A stretch of DNA of 64,000 bases. Source: DASVUC01 sp038237225. Its GTDB lineage: Bacteria > Planctomycetota > Phycisphaerae > Tepidisphaerales > Tepidisphaeraceae. Where the stretch lies: the NCBI GenBank assembly GCA_038237225.1, contig JBBRYX010000014.1, positions 1 through 64,000 on the forward strand, written 5' to 3'. The number at the start of each line of letters is the position of its first letter. Within the stretch, counting starts at the first letter, position 1. This document shows, in pieces, positions 7,506 through 15,091 of the stretch. The notes below the pieces were generated by a model. The model had not been told where the DNA came from and did no database searches. It saw only the letters and a program-made list of their open reading frames with translations. The translations under genes were made by a program, and so were the position numbers.

Positions 7506-8987
7506 CTACCTCTTCGCCTGGGCGTAATACCCGATCAGGTACAGGAACCGGTTCTGATTCAGGATCGGGATGTGCAGATCAGCCGCCTGCTTCTTCATGC
7601 CCGCGTATTGATCCAGTGCCGTCTGCGCATCCGCCAGCTTCTTCGCATTGAAAGGATCCTGCAGATCTTCCTTCGAGAAACTCGGCAACAGCGGCTCCTT
7701 GCCCAGGACCACGAAGTCCGTGTCCACGTTCACCTGATCCGACAGCTTCCCGCCCCATTGCGTCACGAGGCGCCTTACCACTTCCGTCTCGTTGGGCGTG
7801 GCCACCTTGTTCTGATCCAGATCGAAATCGCCGTAGATCATGAACGTGTACTTCGTGTTCGGATCGTAAACCAGGTTCGCGATTAAATCGCCTTCCGTGA
7901 TCTGCGTCCCGATCGTCTGGCGAACGACATGGCACTCCGACGAATTCGTCCCCACGCGAGTCACTTCAATCGAAGCCTTGCCCTTGGGCAGATTCTCATC
8001 GGTCGAAGGATCACCGGCCTTGGGAATTCCTTCCCCTTTGTCGTACACCTCAAACGTCAGCCCCGGCGTGATCGAGTTGACGGATCCAAGATCAATGTAA
8101 ACCGTATCCTTCGCTGGAATCCGGAGCACTTTGCCATCAGCATTGCGAATGATGGGATCGTCCGTGTTGACGCGGCCTTCGCCAAGCTTGACTCGAAGGC
8201 GATCGAGATCGGTCGTCATCTTCTCGATCGTGCGCTGTCGCTCCGCCAGAAGCACCTGCTGCTTGTTCGCCGCCTCCTGAGCGGCTGCGCGATCGGCGGC
8301 AACGCCTTTCTGAATCTCCTCAACCGATGCATCCTTCTGCCCCGTGTACTTCGTGTAGGAAGCGAGCGTCTCCTGCTGCTGGGCGCGAACCGCGTCGAGG
8401 TTCTTGTTCATCTCCGCCCGCGCCGCATCAAATTGCTTGACCAATTCAGTCTGCTGCTGCTTGGTCTCCGTGACCTGAGTCTGCAAATCCTTGTTCTTCT
8501 GATTCGCCACCTTCAGCCCATCGGAAAGCGCGCTCACCGCCTGGGCGAGATTGTCGCTCGCGGGAAGATTGATCCCCGCCTCCTTGCCGACCGCGGCCGC
8601 CTTCTCCAGCGCCGCACGCGCCGCGGGGGTTGCAGTCCCCGCCGAGGTGTCACGCGCCGTCGGACCGGCAACCATCTGGGCTAACTGATCGCGCTGCGCC
8701 AGCAGAACCTGGAACACCGGCGTACTTGACGAAACGCCCGGCACCGCATTCGGGCTATTCGGCTCCGCCCCACGAAGCGCCTTCAGATCAGCCATCTGTG
8801 GCGAAGCCAGATCCGTCTCCGGCGCCAGATCCTTGTATCGTTTTACAACGTCGTCCTTCGTCTGCGCGCTCTTTGTCGAATCGACGTAAAAGTAGATCGC
8901 GAAGATCGTTCCGACCACGAATAGAATGCCGGTGATTACAGACCATGAAACCAACGCGGCTCGATTTCCTTGGGAAACGGGGGGCAT
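7506..8987 (-). CDS. Membrane-anchored coiled-coil protein, possible C-terminal BRCT-like domain
   Basis: A 493-residue protein starting at an ATG with a strong GGAGGT 7 bases upstream. One N-terminal membrane helix (ALVSWSVITGILFVVGTIFA) is followed by a long region rich in Gln, Lys and Glu that reads as a coiled coil (about 160-300). A beta-rich part follows (IPAKDTVYIDLGSVNSITPG). The region around KYTFMIYGDFDLD…VVRRLVTQWGGKLSD…DTDFVVLG resembles a BRCT fold: a starting strand, a GGK turn, then a 'DFVVLG' strand. BRCT is usually a cytoplasmic DNA-repair module, so this match is tentative. I do not recognise a named family. Confidence 0.7.
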   Translation of the reverse strand: MPPVSQGNRAALVSWSVITGILFVVGTIFAIYFYVDSTKSAQTKDDVVKRYKDLAPETDLASPQMADLKALRGAEPNSPNAVPGVSSSTPVFQVLLAQRDQLAQMVAGPTARDTSAGTATPAARAALEKAAAVGKEAGINLPASDNLAQAVSALSDGLKVANQKNKDLQTQVTETKQQQTELVKQFDAARAEMNKNLDAVRAQQQETLASYTKYTGQKDASVEEIQKGVAADRAAAQEAANKQQVLLAERQRTIEKMTTDLDRLRVKLGEGRVNTDDPIIRNADGKVLRIPAKDTVYIDLGSVNSITPGLTFEVYDKGEGIPKAGDPSTDENLPKGKASIEVTRVGTNSSECHVVRQTIGTQITEGDLIANLVYDPNTKYTFMIYGDFDLDQNKVATPNETEVVRRLVTQWGGKLSDQVNVDTDFVVLGKEPLLPSFSKEDLQDPFNAKKLADAQTALDQYAGMKKQAADLHIPILNQNRFLYLIGYYAQAKR

Positions 8988-9241
8988 AAAACAAACCTCC
9001 AAAACGGCTGCGGGGGGTGCGTTTTCGTGTAGCAGCAAACCTTCGAATACGCTTCGAATGTGTACCCTACCCGTCCACAATAGGTACGGTCAAGAAATCG
9101 CCGGGCTTATGCACGGGACCAACGGGACCCATTCCCGTTTCCAAGCTACGATTTTGCCCACCGAACCCAATCAAACCATTATCAGACGCATTCTTCCCTT
9201 TTGGCTGTTCCCTCTTCCCTCTTGCCTCTTGCCTTCCCCCG
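8988..9241. other. Intergenic region with low-complexity pyrimidine tract
   Basis: 254 bases between two leftward genes. The part next to 9241 has a run of CCCTCTTCCCTCTTGCCTCT words, another of the low-complexity word families. No ORF or terminator is convincing. The strong SD of the upstream coiled-coil gene lies at its left edge. Confidence 0.4.
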
Positions 9242-11305
9242 CTACCCCACGGTCAACCCCGCCAGATACTCATCCAATTCCTTCTGCTGCTGCTGAAGCG
9301 TCGGCATCAGCTCATCAATCTGCCCCTGAACCTTCTCGATCTCGGTCTGCAAATCGTTCAGCTTCCCCATCAGCCGCTGATATACCGATGAATTCCGCTC
9401 GAGGGGCTTCATGATCTCCGAAGTATGGCTCTGCTGATCGTTCAACTCCTTGAGCTTGGCCTTGCGGTCCTCAAGTTGCTTCTGCATCCCCGCCAATCCC
9501 TGCCGCATTTCGATCGCCTTGGCCAGCGCCTTCTTTACTTCAGCCGGAATCTCCCCCGCCTTGCTATAGAAAACCAGTTGATTCAGATCCGCCGGCAGAA
9601 TCGCTATCGTCTCACCGTTGATCAATTGCTGCTTCACGGTCAGCTTGCTGCCCTTCCCCGCCGCCACTTTCCCCTTGAACCGATAGAGCGTATCGGTGGT
9701 CTCCTCCGGCTTATCCGTATCCACCAACGTCCAGCTCTGACGAATGGGATGCTCGATCACCATCGTCTTCTCCGCATCTGACTTGTTGTCAACCAGATAC
9801 TCCTGCTGAAAAATCTGCTTCCGCTGAAGCTCCAGAACCCCGCGAACGATCTTGCCGGTCAGTAGAGAACTGTCGCTCCGATTCTTCGTCGCATCCACCG
9901 TTACCTGCTGATCGATTCCATAGCTGATCAGCCGATCCTGTCCCGGCGGCACCGTATTGATCTGCGCATCGCCGGCATAAGAGTTCGCATCGAACACCGT
10001 AATCGGCCCGTTGAGCAAATGCTTCCCCGTCGTGTTTTTCAGCCGTGCGCCATTCAACGGATTCTTCGGCAAAACGGATTGGTTGTAGATCGAAACCTTC
10101 TCGATCTCGATGTCATCCGTGATGATCGGAATCATCGCCGACTTCTGCCGCGGCAGCGAAACGTTCCCCACGGTGTACTGGAACAACTCCCCCACTTTTG
10201 CCGCAGATGCGATTGACGCAACAGACGAACCCATGTCCATCGCAACGCTATGCGCGTCCGAAAGGTCCTTCCCCGCAATCACATCAGACCGCGACATCAT
10301 CCCCCTTGCCGCGGGTGTCGCAGCGGTTGGCACGTCAGCTCTTTTCAGATCCATGCGCAGCCGGTTCTGAGCCATACCTTCCTCATATCTCACCGGCATC
10401 AAACCCGCATACGCCTCCGGCGTCACCACCGGCCTCGCGGCATACAACGGCTGATACAAATCCTGCACGAACGAAATCGGCCGCCCGCTCACGAGCGACA
10501 ACTGCACATCATTCCAATCGTTATCCGTCTGATTCTCGACAATCGCCCATCCCTGCAATTTCGGCTTGTGGTCCTTGCTCAGCACCAGCCGATAGCTCGT
10601 CTTCCAGATCGGCGTCTCCACCACATACCCCAGCCGAACCCGCCGATTCCCCTTCCCCTCGAACGCCACCTGCACCGGCTTCTTATCCTGATCCCGCGCC
10701 GCCGCCAGCGCCACGAGCGCCCGATTCAGCTCATCCTGCAATCCCGGATCATCGAACGTGATTGCCGACACGCTCTCCATCGGCACCGAAATCATCGTCG
10801 TCCCCGTGATCAGGTTCAGCATCTGAACTTCATACGTCTTATCCTTCTCCCCCACCGGCTTGTTCTGCTTCTCCACCCCGAGGATCACGCCAACGGTCTT
10901 CTCATTTGCCTGCTGAATCGTCACCTTCGCCCCGCGCAACTGATTCAGCAGATCCCCTACCGATGGATTGCTCGTGATATCCACCTGAAAACTCTTTAGC
11001 GTTTTCGCCAGCGGATCCTGCGATGGATAGGTAATCGTTGAAACCTTCCCTCCATCCAGATCCTGCAGCACGAGACTCTTCAAGATGTCGTTGATCTGAG
11101 CCGTCTTAAACCGCAGTTCGGTCTTGTTGTTCCCGGCCACCGATCCAAAATGCTCGAAGTATCCCACCCCGCTGGAGAACAGCACCACCATTTTCACCGG
11201 AATATCCGCCTGCCCCGGCTGGCCCGGCTGCGTCGCCGGCAGGGTTTGCCCGGATGTGATCGACACCAACATACAAACAGCAATCGAAGTGGCGAGAGTT
11301 CTCAT
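9242..11305 (-). CDS. DUF4139-type exported protein
   Basis: A 687-residue protein with a signal peptide (MRTLATSIAVCMLVSITSG) followed by a Pro/Gln linker. The region VVLFSSGVGYFEHFG and the later stretch YVVETPIWKTSYRLVL…LQGWAIVENQTDNDWNDVQL match the DUF4139 (mucoidy-inhibitor-like) domain; the 'P.WK..YRL' and 'N.TD.DW..V.L.L..G' patterns are clear. The last 120 residues are a predicted coiled coil (MQKQLEDRKAKLKELNDQQS). GGAGAT lies 5 bases before the chosen ATG; the frame is open for 38 more codons upstream, but these come from a palindromic repeat. Molecular function is unknown. Confidence 0.8.
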   Translation of the reverse strand: MRTLATSIAVCMLVSITSGQTLPATQPGQPGQADIPVKMVVLFSSGVGYFEHFGSVAGNNKTELRFKTAQINDILKSLVLQDLDGGKVSTITYPSQDPLAKTLKSFQVDITSNPSVGDLLNQLRGAKVTIQQANEKTVGVILGVEKQNKPVGEKDKTYEVQMLNLITGTTMISVPMESVSAITFDDPGLQDELNRALVALAAARDQDKKPVQVAFEGKGNRRVRLGYVVETPIWKTSYRLVLSKDHKPKLQGWAIVENQTDNDWNDVQLSLVSGRPISFVQDLYQPLYAARPVVTPEAYAGLMPVRYEEGMAQNRLRMDLKRADVPTAATPAARGMMSRSDVIAGKDLSDAHSVAMDMGSSVASIASAAKVGELFQYTVGNVSLPRQKSAMIPIITDDIEIEKVSIYNQSVLPKNPLNGARLKNTTGKHLLNGPITVFDANSYAGDAQINTVPPGQDRLISYGIDQQVTVDATKNRSDSSLLTGKIVRGVLELQRKQIFQQEYLVDNKSDAEKTMVIEHPIRQSWTLVDTDKPEETTDTLYRFKGKVAAGKGSKLTVKQQLINGETIAILPADLNQLVFYSKAGEIPAEVKKALAKAIEMRQGLAGMQKQLEDRKAKLKELNDQQSHTSEIMKPLERNSSVYQRLMGKLNDLQTEIEKVQGQIDELMPTLQQQQKELDEYLAGLTVG

Positions 11306-11327
11306 GATGATCTCCAGTGTTCTTTGC

Positions 11328-11386
11328 GTGGCATGGGCGTCTCGCCGATGCGTCCAAGCACATGGGCGAGGCGCCCATGCTACGCC
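11328..11386. repeat. Palindromic repeat (CATGGGCG…CGCCCATG family)
   Basis: In the divergent gap before aroA, CATGGGCGTCTCGCC at about 11333 is mirrored by GGCGAGGCGCCCATG ending near 11381. It is a hairpin-forming repeat that lies between the two start codons, so it overlaps the presumed promoters. Confidence 0.65.
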
Positions 11387-11434
11387 TGTTCGACGCTTCG
11401 ACGCGCGAAGTGTTCCCACTATACTGAGACCCGC

Positions 11435-12730
11435 ATGAGCGACCTACAGATCGAGCCGATCACAAAGCCCTTCAACTTGAAGTTCGCCCCTCGCGGCTCC
11501 AAGAGCCTCACCAACCGGGCCCTTGTCTGCGCGGCTCTTGCCACCGGGCCCTGCACACTGACCAACGCATTGTTCGCCGACGACACGCAGGTCATGCTCC
11601 AGAACCTCGCCAGGCTTGGCTTCGATCTCAAGATCGACGAACCCACCCGCACCATCGGCATCGCCGGTCACTCCGGCGCCATTCCCAACAAAGAAGCAGA
11701 ACTGTTCTGCGGGAATTCCGGCACCACCATCCGCTTTCTCACCGCGCTCACCTCGCTCGGCAAAGGCAAGTACATCCTCGACGGCATTGAGCGAATGCGG
11801 CAGCGCCCCATCCGCCCCCTCGTCGACGCCCTGAAAAACCTCGGCGTACGCATCAACTACCTCATGTCAGAAGGCTTTCCCCCCATCCAAGTCCTCGCCG
11901 ACGGTCTCCCCGGCGGCCACGTCCGTTACGGCTCGGAATCCTCCAGCCAGCACCTCTCCGCAGTCCTCATGACCGCCCCGTACGCAAAGCACGAAGTCGC
12001 GGTCGAGCTCGACGGCCCCCAAACAAGCTGGCCGTACATCGCCATGACCATGCAGCTGATGGATGCGTTCCAGGTCACCGCGGAGCTCCACCGCGATCCC
12101 GCCACCGGCCAACCCAAGTCCATCCACATCCCGCGCGAGCGTTACCGCCCCACCGATTACGCGGTTGAGCCGGACGCTTCCAACGCCAGCTATTTCCTCG
12201 CCGCCGCCGCTCTGCACGATGGATCCAGGATCACGATCGAAGGCCTTGGAAAAGCCAGCCTCCAGGGCGATGTCGCGTTCGCTGATGTCCTTCACGAAAT
12301 GGGCGCGGGCCTTATCTTCGGCAAAGACTTCATCACCATCATGGGTGGCAAAAAACTCGAAGGCATCGACATCGATCTCGGCGACATGCCCGACACCGCT
12401 CAAACCCTGGCCGTCGTCGCGCTCTTCGCAGACGGACCCACCACCATCCGCGGCCTGCACACCCTCCGCGTCAAGGAAACCGACCGCATCGCCGCGCTCG
12501 CCACGGAGCTTCAAAAATTTGACGCCGATATCGAGGTTGAAGAAGACATCCTGACCATCAACCCCCCGGAAAAAATCCGCCACGCCGACGTCGATACCTA
12601 CGACGACCACCGGATGGCCATGAGTTTCGCCCTCGCCGGCACCAAAGTCAGCGGCGTCCGCATCCGCAACATCGAGTGCGTCAACAAAACCTACCCCAGC
12701 TTCTTCGAGGATCTCCAAAAGCTTTACTGA
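11435..12730 (+). CDS. aroA: 3-phosphoshikimate 1-carboxyvinyltransferase (EPSP synthase)
   Basis: A 431-residue enzyme of the shikimate pathway that joins phosphoenolpyruvate to shikimate-3-phosphate. Family motifs are all visible: GSKSLTNRALVCAALA near the start, GNSGTTIRFL (PEP site), DASNASYFLAAAAL, RVKETDRIAALATEL, and DTYDDHRMAMSFALAG near the end. Length is normal (E. coli 427). The ATG at 11435 fits the family start; the frame stays open much further upstream but that part is antisense to the DUF4139 gene. The gene stands alone here, not in an aro operon. Confidence 0.97.
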   Translation: MSDLQIEPITKPFNLKFAPRGSKSLTNRALVCAALATGPCTLTNALFADDTQVMLQNLARLGFDLKIDEPTRTIGIAGHSGAIPNKEAELFCGNSGTTIRFLTALTSLGKGKYILDGIERMRQRPIRPLVDALKNLGVRINYLMSEGFPPIQVLADGLPGGHVRYGSESSSQHLSAVLMTAPYAKHEVAVELDGPQTSWPYIAMTMQLMDAFQVTAELHRDPATGQPKSIHIPRERYRPTDYAVEPDASNASYFLAAAALHDGSRITIEGLGKASLQGDVAFADVLHEMGAGLIFGKDFITIMGGKKLEGIDIDLGDMPDTAQTLAVVALFADGPTTIRGLHTLRVKETDRIAALATELQKFDADIEVEEDILTINPPEKIRHADVDTYDDHRMAMSFALAGTKVSGVRIRNIECVNKTYPSFFEDLQKLY

Positions 12731-12769
12731 TTACTGGGCCTCCGGGTTTGCCCGGCGCGTTTTGCGCGC

Positions 12770-12803
12770 AAAAAAGGATCGGCGGTCTCGCAACCGCCGA
12801 TCC
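12770..12803 (-). terminator. Intrinsic terminator for the leftward Cys-protein gene
   Basis: A perfect 11-base stem (GGATCGGCGGT paired with ACCGCCGATCC, 6-base loop) at 12776-12803 is flanked on its left by six A at 12770-12775. Read leftward this is a hairpin followed by six T. It lies 115 bases past the stop of the gene at 12918-13307 and also faces the end of aroA. Confidence 0.85.
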
Positions 12804-12835
12804 TGGATTGAGACCTTTGAGTAACGCCAAGACAT

Positions 12836-12853
12836 GGTCGCTGAAGCGACCAC
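12836..12853. other. Small hairpin (GGTCGC-TGAA-GCGACC)
   Basis: A perfect six-base stem with a TGAA tetraloop between the stop of the leftward gene and its terminator. Function unknown; it may protect the 3' end of the mRNA. Confidence 0.35.
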
Positions 12854-12917
12854 GCCGCTTAGAACTTGCGGGTCGAGGAGTTTATTCTGAGGTCTTAATT
12901 CTGAATTACGCGACGAT

Positions 12918-13307
12918 TTACTTCTTCTCTTCCGCAGCCGGCGCAGCCGCAATGCTGGTCACGGTGATCGTGCCATCTTCGGCCTTGGTGCCTTCGATGG
13001 TCGCTGCGGTCTTGCTGTCGTCCTTCTTGAGGTACTCCTCGACCTTGGCCTTGGAGTCATCGCTCAGCTTGGTCGTCTTGCCGTCGGTCATGATGGCATA
13101 GCCTGAGTCGCCGCCGCACTTCAGGGCGCAGGCTTTGTCATGATCCGCTGCCGCCTTCTGCGGCTCATCCTTCTTCTCCATCTTCGCCGCGCACATTTGA
13201 TCGATGACCACGCCGGTCATCTTCACGGGCTCTTTTTTGTCTTCCGCGCGAACGAAAGAACCGAGACACAGAACCGCCGCCAACGCCGCAATCAACGAGA
13301 CCTTCAT
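12918..13307 (-). CDS. Small exported Cys-containing protein, unknown function
   Basis: A 129-residue protein with a signal peptide (MKVSLIAALAAVLCLGSFVRA) and an excellent AAGGAGA about 6 bases before the ATG. The mature part has VVIDQMCAAKM and, after a spacer with HDKACALKCGGDSGYAIMTD, a Lys/Asp-rich domain ending in an Ala/Glu/Lys tail. The three Cys (one in DQMC, two in CALKC) plus a His suggest metal or heme binding or disulfides in the periplasm; that is inference. The strong SD and own terminator suggest good expression. I do not know a family name. Confidence 0.75.
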   Translation of the reverse strand: MKVSLIAALAAVLCLGSFVRAEDKKEPVKMTGVVIDQMCAAKMEKKDEPQKAAADHDKACALKCGGDSGYAIMTDGKTTKLSDDSKAKVEEYLKKDDSKTAATIEGTKAEDGTITVTSIAAAPAAEEKK

Positions 13308-13638
13308 AACGTTCTCCTTTTGCACCGCCCCAAACTCAGATTTTTGATACCCGACCCGGAACCATACCGGAGGCACATCGCTTATGACAACACCCAAACC
13401 CCCGCGTTAGTCGCCAAATGAAACATCCGCCGGGATCATCGCTATCCTTCCAGTAAAAATAGAATCCCCCGAGTGGACCGCAAGTTATGCCACTACCAAG
13501 AGTTGTCGCCGTTTGGATCACCGGGACGAACATCGCCTTTGACATTCCGCTCATCTGCCGTAATTTCTTCTTCGAGCTCTTCCGTTTGTTTCGGATTTCG
13601 AGTTTCGAATTTCGTGCTTTCCACCCTTGGAGATCGCA
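13308..13638. other. Divergent intergenic region with a CGAAATCCGAAA-type repeat
   Basis: 331 bases between the divergent Cys-protein and ThuA-like genes. Positions 13578-13618 hold one arm of the TTCGGATTTCGAGTTTCGAA repeat seen in full at 7354-7502. Short frames here are not convincing. Both promoters must lie in this gap; no clear -35/-10 pair could be assigned. Confidence 0.5.
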
Positions 13639-14373
13639 ATGCCCATTCGCGTCACCGTCTGGAACGAGTTCCGCCACGAGAAGAAGAACCCAAAAGTTCA
13701 GGAGATATACCCCAATGGAATCCACTCGGCCCTCGCGAACCACCTGAAGAAGTCAACGGATCTCGAAGTCCGCACCGCCACGCTCGATGAGCCTGAGCAC
13801 GGGCTCTCCGAAGCGGTCATTAAGAGCACCGACGTCTTCATCTGGTGGGGCCACATGGCCCATAAGGAAGTTTCCGATGATGTCAGCAATCGTGTCCACC
13901 GCCGCGTTCTTGACGGCGCCGGCTTCGTCTGCCTCCACTCCGCCCACATGTCCAAGCCATTCATGAAGCTCATGGGCACCACCTGCGATCTTAAGTGGCG
14001 CGAAGTCGAAAACGAGCGCGAGATTCTTTGGGTCACCCGCCCCGGCCATCCCTGCGTCCAAGGCATCGACGATCACTTCATCCTCCCCCGAGAAGAAATG
14101 TACGGCGAATTCTTCGACATTCCCGAGCCCGAGCAGACTGTCCTCATCAGCTCCTTCGGCGGCGGCGAGGTCTTTCGCTCGGGCTGCTGCTGGACCCGAG
14201 GCGCGGGAAAAATCTTCTACTTCCGCCCAGGACACGAGACCTTTCCCACCTACCACGATAAGAACGTCCTGCGCGTCATCGAAAACGCCGTCCGCTGGTC
14301 CGCGCCCCCGCGACCCGTGGCGCCGGTGCTGTTCGGCAATAAGAAAGCGGGTTGGTTGGAACGAACGCAGTGA
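13639..14373 (+). CDS. ThuA-like domain protein
   Basis: A 244-residue protein of the class I glutamine amidotransferase-like fold group called ThuA (trehalose utilisation). Visible landmarks: VTVWNEFRHEK at the start, STDVFIWWGHMAH, GAGFVCLHSAHMSKPF (the nucleophile-elbow-like strand), GHPCVQGIDDHF, EMYGEFF, and a C-terminal GKIFYFRPGHETFPTYH. A GGAG lies 10 bases before the ATG. ThuA-like proteins are abundant in planctomycetes, often near sugar metabolism genes, but nothing here fixes the substrate. No signal peptide, so cytoplasmic. Confidence 0.85.
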   Translation: MPIRVTVWNEFRHEKKNPKVQEIYPNGIHSALANHLKKSTDLEVRTATLDEPEHGLSEAVIKSTDVFIWWGHMAHKEVSDDVSNRVHRRVLDGAGFVCLHSAHMSKPFMKLMGTTCDLKWREVENEREILWVTRPGHPCVQGIDDHFILPREEMYGEFFDIPEPEQTVLISSFGGGEVFRSGCCWTRGAGKIFYFRPGHETFPTYHDKNVLRVIENAVRWSAPPRPVAPVLFGNKKAGWLERTQ

Positions 14374-14400
14374 AGACCTCAATTTGATTTGCGGTGCCGT

Positions 14401-14796
14401 TCACTCGAGCCAGCGGCGAAAGAACTCAATTACATTGTCTTTCTGCGCTTCGCCCGCCGCGACTCTAAGAATCATCGCCCGGGCGTCCGCAGGATAAATC
14501 ACTTCCACCTCGTTCATCGCAAGGAACAGAAGCGCAACTTGAGCACCCGTTCTCTTGTTTCCGTCGACGAACCCGTGATTACTCACGATGTGAAATAAAT
14601 ACGCTGCCGCCATCGACGCAAGATCCTCGTGGAGAAACTTGCCTCCAAACATCTGCTGTGGCTGCGCGATCGCCGATTCGATCAGCCCCTGATCGCGTAC
14701 GCCACGATCGCCACCGAATTCGTTAATCTGATTGAGATGAATTCGCAGCACCTGCGAAAGGGTCAGAAAGGCGGGAGGGACAGGTGTTTCGTCCAT
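14401..14796 (-). CDS. doc: Doc-type toxin (Fic/DOC family)
   Basis: A 131-residue protein with the Fic core motif HGFVDGNKRTGA at residues 74-85; His74 is the expected catalytic base and Asn80 and Arg82 the anion site. The N-terminal LSQVLRIHLNQI…GGDRGVRDQGLIESAIAQP is typical of death-on-curing proteins, which phosphorylate EF-Tu in the P1 phage example. Fic enzymes more broadly AMPylate. It starts 21 bases after the AbrB-like antitoxin gene on the same strand, the usual antitoxin-first order. Confidence 0.92.
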   Translation of the reverse strand: MDETPVPPAFLTLSQVLRIHLNQINEFGGDRGVRDQGLIESAIAQPQQMFGGKFLHEDLASMAAAYLFHIVSNHGFVDGNKRTGAQVALLFLAMNEVEVIYPADARAMILRVAAGEAQKDNVIEFFRRWLE

Positions 14797-14817
14797 TAGA
14801 GACGTGATGTGAGAGCG

Positions 14818-15045
14818 CTACTCTGCAAGCTTGCGAAACAGCTCACGGTTTTGCTCCGTTGTTTGCTTGAGCAGTCGCTCGAATTTGGCTTCTCGCTCAG
14901 CTTCAGTCAACGGTTCAACAATGAGACGACGCCCTTCGACAGTGACCTTAAGCGGTGTTTCGTGATCAATCTGCAGCAGATCCATCAAGGTTCGATCAAT
15001 GATAAGAGCGGAAGAATTGCCCTGGCGAGTAAGTTTCTTGATCAT
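14818..15045 (-). CDS. AbrB/MazE-like antitoxin
   Basis: A 75-residue protein with a swapped-hairpin DNA-binding start (IKKLTRQGNSSALIID…LLQI) followed by PLKVTVEGRRLIVEPLT, the SpoVT-AbrB pattern, and a charged C-terminal helix that should wrap the toxin. AGGATGG lies about 7 bases before the ATG; a GTG one codon earlier is an alternative. It pairs with the Doc gene downstream. Autoregulation through the palindrome at 15072-15091 is expected for this kind of pair. Confidence 0.85.
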   Translation of the reverse strand: MIKKLTRQGNSSALIIDRTLMDLLQIDHETPLKVTVEGRRLIVEPLTEAEREAKFERLLKQTTEQNRELFRKLAE

Positions 15046-15071
15046 CACAAACCATCCTAAGTAACTTTATC

Positions 15072-15091
15072 GTACGTACATAGTACGTACT
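15072..15091. promoter_or_regulatory. Candidate operator of the toxin-antitoxin pair
   Basis: GTACGTACATAGTACGTAC, two self-complementary GTACGTAC half-sites 3 bases apart, lies 27 bases upstream of the antitoxin start. Position and symmetry fit an AbrB/Doc complex binding site that represses the operon. It also touches the stop end of the sigma fusion gene. Confidence 0.6.
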
